From the NCBI RefSeq assembly GCF_036850765.1, contig NC_089495.1, positions 21,358,875-21,422,874 on the forward strand: 64,000 nt of DNA, read 5' to 3'. Shown here piece after piece: positions 1-11,869 of the stretch (within the stretch, counting starts at the first letter, position 1; every line of letters begins with the position of its first letter). The stretch comes from Saccopteryx bilineata. Lineage: Eukaryota; Chordata; Mammalia; Chiroptera; Emballonuridae. The notes under the pieces are model-generated. The model had not been told where the DNA came from. It was given only the letters and a program-made list of their open reading frames with translations, and did no database searches. Made by a program: the position numbers and the translations under genes.

Positions 1-777
1 AATTCTGCCTAAGCCTCCAGAGTTTTACTGTACAACTTAACCCGTCATCTAGATATCTTTTTCCAAACAGTTGATCCAGTGGATTCTTGTTATTCACAGC
101 AGCTACTGTAAAACCTACAAAATCAGCACAAGCGTGCATCAGCAGACACTGATCCACCACTCCAAGAAGAAATACAGGGTGTGGTCCTGCGTGCCTCCGG
201 TCACATTTTTATTAACCAGTCCATACATAACTTTGTTTTGCTATTCCATGAGAGCTTATTTTAATAGATGTCATGGATTCATTAACAATCAAACTCACAG
301 CCAACAACACCATCACCCAAGCCTGAAGACAGCTTACCTAACACACAGGTGTTCTCTGTAAGAAACATCACAGCCTTCTTCTTCAGAACAGTAGGCAGCA
401 TTTCAGCACCATGCTTGGGAACCATTTTAAACAGCAAAATTTCCAACAAAAAAAGCATAAAAATGCAAAAAAAAAAAAAAGTGGCACTAAACAGACCTTA
501 AAAAGGACACACATACAGTGTAAGAGCCAAAAGAAGGCAGATCGTCACCTTGTTTTACGGCAGCTAGAAACGTGCATCAGGTGATGTTTCACTGCTATTC
601 TGTCTGCGAATAGCAGTGAGACACCACAGACTTTGATTTGGGGCTTACAAATAACTTTTAGTAAGTAGTATGTTAAAAAATGTGGAACTGGCAGATCATT
701 CAGATGAACTGTATGTTTTTTTCTAAGAAGCATGATGGTGCCAGCCATTAAGGTACTAGCTCTTTAATTTTGTCCTG
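1..777. other. Unassigned unique sequence
   Basis: No gene or repeat is recognised here. A short poly(A) run lies near 466-480 and the region is AT-rich. The short open frames have no coding character and match no family I know. Confidence 0.5.
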
Positions 778-797
778 TATATATATATATATATATC
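778..797. repeat. (TA)n microsatellite
   Basis: About ten TA dinucleotides in a row. It is a simple repeat with no attached element recognised. Confidence 0.9.
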
Positions 798-1034
798 CAC
801 ATATGATTTTACATGAAAAATTGATGCTGCTGCTGAAGGAAATGAAAACCATTGTTTTAGGAAGCCTGACCCACGGTTCATTCAAGTTGTGATTATCATT
901 CTTGTCTGGTAATGGGGAACTGATGAACCTTGTCAATCAGGTTGAGTCTTTTATGGAAAGAGAGCCCGCGTGCCCCACAGAACACAGAGGAGAGTCCCCA
1001 GGTGGAGATGTTACATGACGTTGGGGAGGTTACA

Positions 1035-1200
1035 TATCATTTTATAGATTTGTATTAATAATTGGTAGAGAAGATAACCTCAAGGTCATAAATTTATTGA
1101 CCTGTAGGACATTAACTAGTTTGTTTTTTTAATCTCATCTAGGAACCTTATTCTAGAATTCTTTTTGTCCAAACTGGCTAAAGGTGGACCCTAACAGTTC
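1035..1200. repeat. Diverged interspersed repeat, copy 1
   Basis: This stretch can be aligned by eye with 2357-2500. Both share TTTATAGATTT, a GAGA(A/G)GATAA block, TAGGACAT(T/G)AAC and CTAGAATT(C/T), in the same order and on the same strand. That is the pattern expected of two old copies of one repeat family. I cannot name the family. Confidence 0.45.
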
Positions 1201-2200
1201 AACTTTCCCCTCCCATAAGCCTGGGAAGCATTCTTCAGACCTTCCAAACTCTCCATGTATCCAGCAGATTGTTGTAAATGTTGGGAATGTACTGCTGTTT
1301 CAATTAAAAGACAAGAAACCCTGCTGTGGTGAACTCAGGTGTTCATGTTGAGAAGCAGCACCAGTTTCTTCTCTGTGAAACGTTTCCCTCCAGGCTCTGG
1401 GGTCAGCACTGGATGAAGCGCAGTAAATTCAGGCTGACGATAGGTTTACTGCAAGCGAGTTGATGTTTTCCGAGCGCCACCAAGTTCCCAGGTATGCTGC
1501 CACTGACTGCTTTCACACTCCCCCCTGCTGTTGGCCACCAGACAGAACTGAAGGATAAAGGGGCGGTGTGCATGTGTGTGCGCGCGCGCACCTGTTATCT
1601 TCATTCTAGTTATTTGAACAGTGTGTTAGCCTCAGTCTTTTGAGGTCCACGGAGCATGCTATTCAGCTGCGGAAACCCAAGTCTGGCTCGTCCTCCAGCA
1701 GGCGACATGGGCAAGGGCGGCCATGATATTTAGAGGTGGCCTTTCGGTCTCTTAGCATACAGCTCCCTCCACGGTCACCGCCATTTTGACGCAAAGGCGT
1801 TACAATCATCCCGTTTGGCAGAAGGGAGAAAGAAACAGTGATTCCCCGGGTGAGAGCAGCACTCAGTCTAGGCTCAGATGAAACAAAGAAATGATTGTAG
1901 ATGTTGATCAGAGTAGAGCTTTGTTAATTTGAGAGTTGCTTAACACTGTTTTTTTTTTTTTTTAATTATCCCAAACATAGAAATAAAACAAAGTCAAGAA
2001 CGTATCTTCTCAAGGTCATGTTGGAACATTGTGTAACCGAGTCACCTGAGGATTATTTAATTATTTAGGGCAGCAGTTTTTAAGCTTTGCTTCCCATTGG
2101 AAATGCCTGCAATTTGAAATACAAACACAAACAAACAAACGAAAAACAGAGACTCGTCTCCTTATTTCCAGACATTCTGATTTAATGATATGGGATGCTG
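1201..2200. other. Unassigned sequence with small simple repeats
   Basis: Mostly unique. It holds a short (TG)n/(CG)n run near 1570-1592, a poly(T) run near 1949-1964 and a CAAA-rich stretch near 2125-2145. No gene or RNA is recognised. Confidence 0.5.
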
Positions 2201-2204
2201 TCAT

Positions 2205-2290
2205 GGGTTGCATAATGTGCCCCACCCACACCCCAAAGATGTCCATGACCCATGCTCAGAACTTGTGTGGGAACCCACTTATTCAACAAA
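2205..2290 (+). repeat. Possible MLT1-like LTR fragment
   Basis: The sequence from 'CATAATGTGCCCC' to 'CCAAAGATGTCCATG' resembles the start of MaLR-type (MLT1/MST) LTRs, which read roughly 'aatgtcccccaaagatgtccatg'. Only about 85 bp is recognisable, so this is tentative. Confidence 0.35.
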
Positions 2291-2356
2291 AGTACCTGTG
2301 TTCGGTTTGACATGATTTGATAGGAGTCAGATACTATTACAAGAGCTTGTGCTACT

Positions 2357-2510
2357 TTATAGATTTCTATTTGGCAGAGAGGATAATCTTGCCATGATTT
2401 TTGTTTTCTAGGACATGAACCAGTTTTCTATCTAGTTTAAAGTTGTGTCCTAGAATTTCTTTTTTTTCTGAAATGGCTATAAATCTTTAGTTCTTCTCCA
2501 TGCTTTTGGG
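2357..2510. repeat. Diverged interspersed repeat, copy 2
   Basis: Second member of the pair described at 1035-1200, in the same orientation and about 1.3 kb away. Shared blocks include TAGGACATGAAC and CCTAGAATTTC. The family is not identified. Confidence 0.45.
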
Positions 2511-2834
2511 ACCAACTTTACTATCATGCCAGTTCCTTCAATAAGTTCAACACATTTTTGATGTATGTTCATTCTATATTTGAGTGCCATGCTTTTAACT
2601 CTTTGAAAATAGTTTCACATGCTTAATCATAAGTATTTTTATGAGGAGGCATAAAATTACACGAGAATACCAGTTTAACACCTTTGGAAGGGCTTGAAGT
2701 AAAGTTGAACTTACTTCCAAAGTTATGGATCAAAGACCAGACCGGTGACTGTCATTGAAGTCACGTAGGCTGTAGTTGGGAGAAGCCCATTGTCTGCATT
2801 CACCTTCCCGGTTCTCAGGGTCTGTTGTCAGGTG

Positions 2835-3035
2835 AAGTTGGCTTTAAATACTCGCTGTGCTCTCTAGTAGCTGTAGGATCTTGAGAATACCTTCTTAACG
2901 TCTCAATTTCTTCATCTAAAAATTGTAATAATCTGCATTCTACCATCATTAGGGATATTCAATGACAAAGGGCATATAAATAATCATTTAGCCTAGTGCC
3001 TGACACCAGGGTGGTACTCAATTTAAACATTACCC
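2835..3035 (+). repeat. MIR SINE
   Basis: The order of blocks is that of MIR: a CTAGTAGCTGTAGGATCTTGAG core, then a 'CTCAATTTCTTCATCTAAAA' block, then GCCTAGTGCCTGACACC and a 'GTACTCAA' tail. It is an ancient tRNA-derived SINE, strongly diverged. Confidence 0.7.
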
Positions 3036-4017
3036 AGACAACTGAGCACTGCCGGCAGCCACACCCCCTGTTTCTATCACTGGCAGTGCCAAGGATGGTA
3101 GTGACCATTGCAGGGATGGCTAGATTACAATAGATGGCCTAGAGACTTCAGCTGCTTCCCAGAAAGTGTACCTTTGGGCCTGTAGTAATGTTACCCCAAC
3201 ACAGACCCTGCAGAGCTTTTTAAGCTGAAGACCTACATTTCACACTGGGGAGACTTGCTATTGTTTGCCTGTATTTTGTTTTGTTTTGTTTTTAGGTTTT
3301 TTTACATTTCTTCCATTAAAGTATTTTCCTCTCACTAATATGCTGGGCTTCAAATTACATGCTGTGGCAGTTAAATCGCAATCAATGAGCTTTGCATTTC
3401 TTCCCATAGTTATGCTTCAACATGGCTGAAAGGGTGGGCACTGTTAGCAGATGAAATGACGCTGAGACCATGCATTGAGGCAGCAAGAAAGGCTATGTTC
3501 ATGTACAACCCTCCTTTGCTGAGCTCCAAGTGACAGCACATCCACACACGTCCTGACCAGGGCGGGAGATGCATGCACCTACTTCTCCGTGAAGTCTGTG
3601 GATCTCTTCCCTGGGCTGCTGAGATCATGGTCTGATTACAAAGGCTTGTACACGGAGCTGGGAGGAAGTCAGATCCAGCAAAGTCAAGTGACTAAGAATC
3701 TGCAGAGATTGATTTCAGGGATTAAATAACTACTCTGTTAGTTGATCCAAGTGTGAGTCAAGAGAGATAGGAATGATAACCATGTGAGGAATTTGGACGA
3801 GATAAAGTGCCAGATAGGTAAGGTCTCATTTAGGGTCAGCCAAAGGTTATGTGAAAAATAAGTGAAGCAAGGCTACATCCATCACTAGATAGTGGAAAAC
3901 AGAAACGGACACTTGCCGTTTACTGAGCGTGCATGAGAACAGCAGCCCCTCGCTTGCGTAAATCATGTAAGAGAGCAGATAGTTTCATTTACAAGTATCA
4001 AAAATTCATCAATTAAT
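3036..4017. other. Unassigned unique sequence
   Basis: No gene, RNA or recognisable mobile element. A short GTTTT-rich run lies near 3278-3300. Reading frames here are brief. Confidence 0.5.
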
Positions 4018-4019
4018 TC

Positions 4020-4130
4020 GGTTGCTCAATTACTCAACAAATGTTTATTGATGGTCTACAAACACTAGGCAATGTGTTAAATAAGGGTAAAGAGCTCAGC
4101 CTCAAGGAGCTCACAGTCTCTGCAATCCAC
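4020..4130 (-). repeat. LINE-2 3' fragment
   Basis: The plus strand reads CTCAACAAATGTTTATTGA, then 'ACACTAGGCAATGTG', then CAAGGAGCTCACAGTCTCT. These are the antisense landmarks of the LINE-2 3' end. Confidence 0.6.
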
Positions 4131-5395
4131 GTGAGATGCGACTGGGGCGTCTGTAGCCAGGTGGTGTAGCCAGGTGGTGGTGTCAAGGGAATGAGTGGTG
4201 TCATGTGAGAGGTTTATAAAAACTGCAATTATGTTACGTGAGTTAATGTCTACATCCACCCAGTTAGCTGTACTTTCAGACATCTAGAAAAAAACTCTTC
4301 TGTAGTCCAATTTTAGTAGACTCTGACAAATGGAAGGTAGTTCACTTCCTAACCAATTCATTAATGTGCAGGTGAGAATTTATTTTCTGCAGGCAAAATA
4401 CCATTTACTTTCCACCAGCAGACTTATCTGCTTCTGTTGAAAGATCCCTCACCCTTACCCAGGCCTTGACCAGGGGCAGCTCAAGCCCTGGAGGTGCCTG
4501 ACTTGTCCCACGGTACCATGAACTCTGGTAAGCTGAACGCCATCGGGGTCCCGACTGGCAGGCTCATGACCGTCCCCGTAGTGAGGTCTGCAGGCACAGG
4601 CCTTGCCACAGAACAGCTCTTGCGAAATTCACCCGCTTACACGTGTGAAGGTGAGCGCTGAACCTCCCAGGTGCAGCACCTGACCACTGATTGTAGGGCA
4701 ACCCACAGGAGCTGGGCCTCAAAGAGAGAGAAGAGAAAGCCCCAAGCCTGCTTTTCTACTGTCAGGAATGATCAGCACTTTGGTTGCAGCCAGAAGATGT
4801 GTTCAAGTAAAGGAAACAGAATCACCTTGTATAATAGATTTGTTTACTTTCCAGACAGAACAATGGTTTTAGACATTTTTATACATGGAGACCAGTGGCC
4901 TAGCTGGCCAGAAACAGAAACACATAATGAATAAAGTTGTATCTTACTGCACATAACAGTGCAACATGGTACAAGCTGCTGGTGCTTGATTTCCGAACTC
5001 CACGTGTGCGATGCACTGGATACTACATAAGTTTGTCCAGCTACTTTCTATCTATTGCATATGACTTGTAAATGTTCTGCATGGTGCAAAAGGTTGTTTG
5101 AACGACTCTTCAAGTTTGGAAGATATGTAAGACAACCTCAATAGTATTTTCATTGATGATGCCGGCTGATAAGTGGCAATCACCCTGAGTATAAGCAAAT
5201 TTGACTAAGATCATTGGATGTATAATCTTCATACAACATCAGGGTGGTTAACTCTTTCATGGACCAGCACAAAACTTCTGACAGACTGGCAGTTAAAAAC
5301 GTTAAGGTAGAAGGTATGTTCATTACATTATTTGAGGATATTTAGTTCTACTATAAAAGATTAGCATACATATAAGATAGATAAAACTCATGTGT
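4131..5395. other. Unassigned unique sequence
   Basis: A near-tandem 'GTGTAGCCAGGTGGTG' repeat occurs around 4156-4180. The GC content rises around 4440-4700 without a CpG island. No gene is supported. Confidence 0.45.
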
Positions 5396-5399
5396 TACA

Positions 5400-5815
5400 C
5401 GTTATACTAGGTTGAATAGTACCTGCCCCCCAAATTTCATGTTTACCTAGTACTTATGAATGTCATGTTCTCTGGAAATAATGTGTTTATAGATATAATT
5501 AGTCAAGATGAAATCATACTAGATTAGTGTACCCCCTAAATCCAATGGCTGGTATCCCTATAAGAAGGCCATATGAGACAGAAAACAAAAAGAAAGGCTC
5601 ACGAAGACAGAGGCAGAGGTCAGAGTGATGTGTCTATAGGCAGGAAACACCAAGGGTTGCTGGCAACCACCTGAGCCAGGAGAGGGCATGGAACACATGT
5701 CCCTCGGAGCCCACAAGAGGAACCACCACTGCTGGAACCCTGAGTTCAGACTTCTGACCTCTAGAAATGTGACAGAATAAAGTTCTGCTAGACAAGTGAG
5801 ACACAAATAAAGCTG
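5400..5815 (+). mobile_element. Solo LTR, MLT1/MaLR-like
   Basis: Landmarks follow the MLT1/MST LTR plan in order: AGGTTGAATAGTACCTGCCC, CCAAATTTCATGTTTA, AGTCAAGATGAAATCAT, 'CCAATGGCTGGTATCCCTATAAGAAG', a GAGACAG stretch, CTGGAACCCTGAGTTCAGAC and an end near CTCTAGAAATGTGACAGAATAAA. The AATAAA near 5775 is the expected polyadenylation signal. No internal retroviral sequence flanks it. Confidence 0.65.
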
Positions 5816-6189
5816 AGCATGTGTATGCCCCACATAGATGGAAGGAGAAAAAAGATACAAGAGACATTAACATTCATGAACTTCTAAATATTTATGAGGC
5901 ACATTAGGCAATCAATGCTTATGAGGTCTTAAAGTGGCCAGTCATTGGTGATACCCACTCTGGTTCCGTTGTTCAAAATATGCACACAAAAGCCATGATA
6001 ACTCAACACATTATTGGTGAGTGCCAGCTGTGACCAGATGTATTTGTCCGGTGACTATCTGATGGAACAAGTTTGGGTTGTTCCTAGGTGCCTTCTAGCT
6101 GTTGATCCCTTTGACTCACACCTCACCTTTGGTTGGCAGTGAAAGTTCTTATGACAAGGAAGGGGAATTGGGGAGTGAAGAAAGGAATA

Positions 6190-6213
6190 GAAGCAGGGAG
6201 GGAGGGAGGGAGA
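6190..6213. repeat. (GGGA)n microsatellite
   Basis: A short run of GGGA units, a simple repeat within otherwise unassigned sequence (5816-6496). Confidence 0.85.
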
Positions 6214-6496
6214 GAACATTCAAATATTGTGTAATCCAGGATTCAGGCAGTGTGACCCACTCTTCTTGCACTTTATTCTAAGTCTGTTAACCAAAGCATC
6301 TCTTCACTCTCGCTTCTCATTGTGCATTTTAAATGGACATAAACCATTGATTTTAGCATTGTAATTTGCTTGTGAGCCCTTCTGTTCCATGACTTCTGGA
6401 ATAGCTTACCTAGTGGTATATAAGGAAGCAACGTTCCCGTGCCATACCAAGGAGATCAGTTTACCTGGTAACATTTCCTGGAAACTAGGTATTTTT

Positions 6497-7345
6497 AAGA
6501 AAACATTTATTAAAGGCCTCCTACAAGCTGGGCACCATTCCTGCTGTACAGTAATGAGCAATGCACATTTGGACTTTGACTTGGTAATTAGAGTCCTGCA
6601 AGAAGAAAGATAGCTAATGTGTCAGGTAAAATGATCATGACTGTGGAAGTGTCCAGTACAACAAAGCCCACAAGGGGGGTATGTACCCCAGTCTAGAGCA
6701 GTCCGGGAGTACTTCCTGGAGGAAAGATGTTCAGACTGAGAGCAGAAGAGCAGGTAAGAGGCCAGGGATTTGGTAAAATGTACGAGGCAGAGGGAGCAAG
6801 ACGAGCAGAGGCCCAGAGGTAAGCACCAACATGGCAGCTTCGCGCAACTGAAAGAAATCCAGTATGGTCTTAAACATAGAGAAGACACAGGAAAAGGAGA
6901 GGATGGAACTGGCAAGGGAATGGAGACTTTTGAAGTCATGTACAGTATAGAGATTGAGCTTTATCCTCAGCTATTGGGAAACCTCTGAAGGGTTTTAGAT
7001 AAGAGAGAGCATGTGAAATATTTATTTAAGAAAGGTCAGTGTTGAGGGGAAATAAGCTAGTCAGCAGTGACACTGGAAATGAGGAGACCAATAAGATGTT
7101 GCAGTGGTCTGGACAAGACACGGTGGGGTGGCGGTGCAGGCGATGGAAATGAGGATGGTTCACGAGATATTTACGAGGCAGCATGGAAGGATCTTCATGG
7201 CTGATTGTATATGGGAGAGGAGGAAATGGAAAGGCTCCAGTGGGGAGTTGGATGTATGGTCCTGAAACCCAGAAACGGCACTGGAGCGGATAAATAGATC
7301 TGGGAATCAAGAGCTTATTCAAAGGTGGAAATGAAAGACATGCTA
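6497..7345 (-). mobile_element. LINE-2 relic, 3' region
   Basis: The plus strand begins AAACATTTATTAAAGGCCTC...GCTGGGCACC, the antisense LINE-2 end. It then runs through the family's purine-rich antisense body: 'GAGGAAAGATGTTCAGACTGAG', 'CAGAGGGAGCAAGACGAGCAGAGG', 'GTTTTAGATAAGAGAGAGCATGTG' and 'TTGCAGTGGTCTGGACAAGA'. It is ancient and noncoding in every frame. Short frames read from either strand are incidental. Confidence 0.65.
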
Positions 7346-9145
7346 GTTATTTGGCCTTCAGCAGAGCAGGAAGTTCTTAAATCATGGCTATCTACTGGAT
7401 ACAGGGGTTCTAAGAACCAGGCACAACCAACATATAAACCAAGAGGCTTGTAAAGGAAATCTGGGGAGAGTCCAGATTGTCAAGTGCAGCACACTTTACG
7501 ATAGGAGAGGGCATAGCAAGAAACAAGATTACTGGGCATGGCCTGGAGATACGAGGGCCAGAGAAGAAGACTAAGAGAAACAAAGAAAAAGTGTGGAATG
7601 TAGATTCTGAACTTAGAATTCATCTTTGCAAACTCAATTCATACCTATGGGTATAAAATGCATATCTGATCATCTCTATTTAATATAACTATTTAGTTAA
7701 ACTGTATTTAGTGCATACGGTTTTAAAATAATTATTCTCTATTTCAGATATAGTCTTAAATTATCCTTTATAAATTGAGAATCCCAATCTGGGAAGCATG
7801 GAAGTGTATCATTGAACCTGAGTATGGATAGCGGAGCCCACCTGAGATAGCAGAGTATGCAAAGGAGGATTAAGGTCGGTTGAGGCCCTGGGCACAGAAG
7901 AAAATATTGGGCCCCTTCCATTAGAAAGAAATATAAAGTTGGGGTTTTGCAGGGCCCTTCAGAAGTTGGGGCCCAGGGCACGCGCCCTGTGTGCTGTGCC
8001 TGCTGTTAAATTCACCTCTGCACCGGGAGTACACCACACAGTCCTCTGTGTTTATGCACAAACTATCTTCCGGATGAGGAGGGAGACGGGGTTGACAGAC
8101 CTAATGTGTGAGTCTCAGCACTTGCCCTTCCATTAACTTCAAGGGAAGACTGAGGTCAACCTGGACCATTCCATAAAGGACTGTTCCAGAGCCAACTTGG
8201 GCCTGACTAAAATGGAATCCTGACATAGACAGAAATGTTCACCACGTAGCAGCTCACCTGTGTGATGGAGATGGCGGCAACCCTAAACCTCAAACCTTCC
8301 AGGCGCTGAAGTAGGTAAGTGGGACTGTGAAGTGGAGATACTTTCTAAATTCAGATTCCACAGCAAGAGAAAGAGCAGGAAGTTGAAGGGGAGCTCATGT
8401 GTATTTCCTCTTACTCACCCCAAGAATTGCTTCTGGAAGGTTTTTTTAATCTCATGAGCCATGTTAGATTTTACATATAACACCTAGTATTTGTCTTCGT
8501 GCTACTGAAGAAATGATAGATTCTAAATTCAGCCCCCACCGCTTCACATATTGTTTTAGGACTGATATTTCTAGCTGCTTTAGTATTGAAAAATATGAAA
8601 CATGTTTAGAATGATGGAGAGTCGTTACACTACCAAGCTCTCAGATCGCTGTGTTCAGAACCAAACCCACCCGTATTCTACTGGGTGGGGTCTAGGTCAG
8701 CCATCTTTCTCCCTCCGCGTGTTAGTTATACCTTCTCGGGAAAGCTTCTTCCTCTAGTCTCTGCCTCAGTTCTCTGGATGTTCAATGTGGTTCACGTCAC
8801 TTACTCTCAGGAGAACAAAATAAAATCTAAGAAAAAGGACAAACATTTTTAGTTACCTATTAAGGACTTTTCTGACTGAAAAGATGGCAAAATGTTGTTT
8901 TTTCCCCCCACTTCTCCATAGCCACTTCCTATTCTAGAGATCACTAAGCAAAAAAAAAAAAAAAAAAAAAATAGATGGAATATATGTGGAAGTGTTAGGG
9001 TACAGAGATGCCCAGAACAAGCACGAAATGCAGATGACCTCTGCGTCCTTCCTGAATCTCTAAGGTAGGACTTGACAGACGTAGCTTATTTATACAATAC
9101 AAATCATTCTGGAAAATTGTGTGGAAATTAAATTCTATAGATTAA
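7346..9145. other. Unassigned sequence with a long poly(A)
   Basis: The segment 7880-7990 contains an imperfect inverted 'GGCCCTGGGCA'/'GGGCCCAGGGCA' motif that could be an old DNA-element remnant, but I cannot assign it. A poly(A) run of about 25 lies at 8948-8971 with no recognisable retroposon upstream. No gene is supported. Confidence 0.4.
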
Positions 9146-9149
9146 ATAA

Positions 9150-9385
9150 TGTATTTTATTTTATTTTCCTTTTTATTGAATTTGTTAGGGTATACTGGTT
9201 AACTGAATTATGTGGGTTTTAACTGCAGGGTTTAAGGACACATCATCTGCACACCGTCCTGTGTGCTCACCACCATCCATCACGTTAGGCCACCACCCCC
9301 TCTATCTACCTTCTTCCACGGCCCCGCCCCTAGCAATCACCACGCTGTTGTTCGCGTCCATGAGTTTTCTTCTCTTTTAAATCAT
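9150..9385 (-). mobile_element. LINE-1 3' UTR fragment
   Basis: The plus strand reads CTTTTTATTGAATTTGTTAG, then 'GTGTGCTCACCACCATCCATCAC', then 'TAGCAATCACCACGCTGTTG' and ends near TTTCTTCTCTTTTAAATCA. This is the antisense of the bat and carnivore-type LINE-1 3' UTR. The copy is 5'-truncated with no ORF2 left. Confidence 0.7.
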
Positions 9386-9726
9386 ATTCTAATTTTAACT
9401 AATTAGCTTGCTGGCTTTGATACAATGAGGAATTCTCTAATTTGTATTTTATTTTTTAAGATGAGCTCAATAAGATAAGAAAGGATTTGTCCATATTAAT
9501 AAATATAACAATCTGTGTGAAAATATTTTGCAAATGGAAAAAAACCTGTTAGTCCAACTGCTGACAAAGAATATAGATAGTATGTTAATTATCTATTGTT
9601 GCCTAAAACTTATCCCGAGACCTAGCAATTTAATATTTCAAGAAGGGTGAAAAGGAGAAATTAAGATAAAAACAAAAAAATACCTAGTAGCTTAAAACAA
9701 CTAACAATATAGTTTATATAGTTTCT

Positions 9727-9729
9727 TTT

Positions 9730-9770
<41 letters not shown>

Positions 9771-9901
9771 AAGAGAGAGAGAGACAAGGAGAGAGAGAGA
9801 CAGGAACTTCAAGCTGCTCCTGTACGTGCCCTTAACTGAGGATCAAACTGGCAACCTCTGCGCTTTGGAACAACACTCCAAACTGAGCTATTTGGCCAGG
9901 G
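9727..9901 (-). mobile_element. tRNA-derived SINE with GA-rich tail
   Basis: Read on the minus strand, the head is GGCCAAATAGCTCAGTTTGG followed by a B-box-like region, and the 3' end is a long (TC)n stretch, seen as (GA)n at 9733-9800 on the plus strand. It lies directly against a second SINE at 9903-10087, between the two halves of an outer target-site duplication. Confidence 0.7.
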
Positions 9902-9902
9902 T

Positions 9903-10087
9903 TTAATTTTTATTGCTATTTAGAGAGACAGCGAGAGGAAGGCAGAGAGAAGGGAAGCATTCATTTGTTGTTCCGCTCAGTCATGCATTGTTTGGTTGCT
10001 TCCATATATGTCCTGACTGGGTATTGAACCCGCAACCTTGTCATTTCGGGACGATGTTCTTAACCAACTGAACTAGCCAGCAAGGTC
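9903..10087 (-). mobile_element. tRNA-derived SINE
   Basis: Read on the minus strand it starts GACCTTGCTGGCTAGTTCAG, carries 'GGGTTCAATACCC' as a B-box-like motif and ends in a purine/pyrimidine tail. With its neighbour it is bounded by TAGTTTATATAGTTTCT (9710-9726) and TAGTTTATAGTTTCT (10088-10102), the target-site duplication. Confidence 0.7.
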
Positions 10088-10330
10088 TAGTTTATAGTTT
10101 CTGAGGGTCAAGAAACTGGGTGTTGCCGGTTTAGGATGGTCATTAAATTGAAGTTAATCTTTGGGTTGGAGCTGCAGTCTTCAAAGGCTTAACTAGGGCA
10201 GGAGGATCCACTTCCAAATTCACTCCCGAAGCTGCTGCCAGGAGGTTCCAGTTCCTTTGTCCACGGGTATCTCTCTGGGCTGCTCTCATCGTGGTTTTCT
10301 GAGACATAATATTTATATGAGAAACAGAAC

Positions 10331-11381
10331 AGCCAGACAGAGGCCAAAGTATTTAATAACCTGATATTGAGAGTAACCACCATCACGTCTCTAAATTCTA
10401 CGGGTCACCCAGACCAGCCTTGCTCCAGTGTAAATCCAGTGGCTCTGCACAAGGACAAACGCGTGGCCAGCGGGAGGCAGGGAACCCTGGGGGCCTTTCT
10501 GGGGGCTGACTACCACAGAAAGCAAGTGACGCAGAGGACTCTTTCTAAAATTCTGTCTTGTGGCTTTTTATACATTCATATTAAGATTAACAAACCAATT
10601 TTCCCAGTGAGGTCTCCAGTGAGCCACACAATTAGAACCATCAACCTGGGACAAAAAGTAGCAACAGATTAACTAGTATAAAAACACATTAAGATGAAAT
10701 AGTCTTTGAAGCACTAAGAAAAGGCCACAATATCAAAATTAGTTGTGAGACAGAGAAGCATAAGTTGTTTTTTTTTTAAGGAACTATCTGAGAACTGGTT
10801 ACACAAGTCTTGAGCTTCTCACCTAAGGGGTGTTCCCACAGATCAGAGGTATAAAGGTGAAGAGAGAGAGGAATTTGTTGGAGAGAGTAATTTATTGTTA
10901 GGACTCCTATCTGAAGGAGACGAGTGAGAGTTTCTTTAAGAAAGCCATTTTTGAGAGCTTGAAATATGTTCTCTGTGGCCAGAGGGCAAAACGGTCAGAT
11001 GTCTGACTCTGCCCAGGAAATCTGAAAGTCAAGCGAGATGTGCTGGTCAGTTGTTGGGCACTTTGTGCAGAATGATTTCGGCTTTTGATTGCTGTGAACG
11101 TCCAGAGTCCACCTGGGCAGAGCCAGGATGAGGATTTTGGAAAGAGTCATCCATTTAACTTTTCTGTGGTGGCCACCTTCCTAAACAGCCTCCAATGATT
11201 CCTGAGCAAAGAACACATGCTTCCTGTACAACCGAAGAGGTCCTGGGGAGGGAGTTATCCTGGGTCCATGTAAAATCCAGGTAGAGGTCTACCTGAGGGC
11301 GGGGAAGCCAACGGAGATTCTGCAGGGCCTGAAACAAACAAACAAACAAAAAAAATACAAGAGCTGAGCTAGAAGGAGCCA
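10331..11381. other. Unassigned unique sequence
   Basis: No gene or repeat recognised, apart from a short (CAAA)n run at 11334-11350. A poly(T) run lies near 10770-10780. Confidence 0.45.
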
Positions 11382-11382
11382 G

Positions 11383-11869
11383 CCAGTGGTGAGATTCAAA
11401 TAATTTAACAAGCGGTTCTCTGCCTTGATGATCATTTCAAGTATAAAAAATGATATACCGAAAGGCAGTTTATTCCTTCATGCATTTAACACTTAAATAA
11501 GAACAATAAAAGAGGTACACAAAACTAGATTGAGTTATAAGAAAGAGTTTTAAAATATTAATTAAAAATAATAATACCTGACATAAAACAATAAAACTGT
11601 ATTTAAGATTGCTTCTTGATTAGTGTTCTCACCTGCAATTTGTTTCACCTATGGATGGAATGAACATTACTATGGGTGATTAGAATGTGCTATTGGGCAG
11701 ATAAATGTTAAAATAGAGTAAAGAATGTAAATTTGTGACTCCCACATTGGGCAGCTGCCCCGGCAACCCCCTTAGAGGGAACCCTGATTACAAGTGCCAT
11801 TTTAACAACCAGTTTGCCTAACTCAACAAAATATTAGGTATCGATTGGTTCTGCCAAACTGGTTCGAGC
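11383..11869. mobile_element. hAT-like miniature transposon (MITE)
   Basis: The ends are inverted: left CAGTGGTGAGATTCA and right, reverse-complemented, TAGTGGTGGGATTCAGC. The subterminal 'GGTTCTGCCAAACTGGTTCGAGC' at the right matches the bat hAT miniature elements I know. The flanks AGCCAGCC and AGCCGCCC are a plausible degraded 8-bp duplication. About 487 bp, with no transposase. Confidence 0.65.

Larger units (their letters stand above)
9586..10330. repeat. Ancient interspersed repeat split by SINEs
   Basis: The sequence starts 'TTAATTATCTATTGTTGCCTAAAACTTATCCC' in pieces, continues as 'GTAGCTTAAAACAAC', breaks at 9726, and resumes at 10103 with GGGTCAAGAAACTGGGTG, 'CAAAGGCTTAACTAGGGC', 'GGATCCACTTCC' and 'GGTTCCAGTTCCTTTGTCCAC'. 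I recognise these blocks as a common mammal-wide repeat but cannot give its class. Confidence 0.5.

Noticed and set aside
7860..7990. Inverted GGCCCTGGGCA motif as a miniature transposon
   Set aside because: Only about a dozen bases pair and no target-site duplication is visible.
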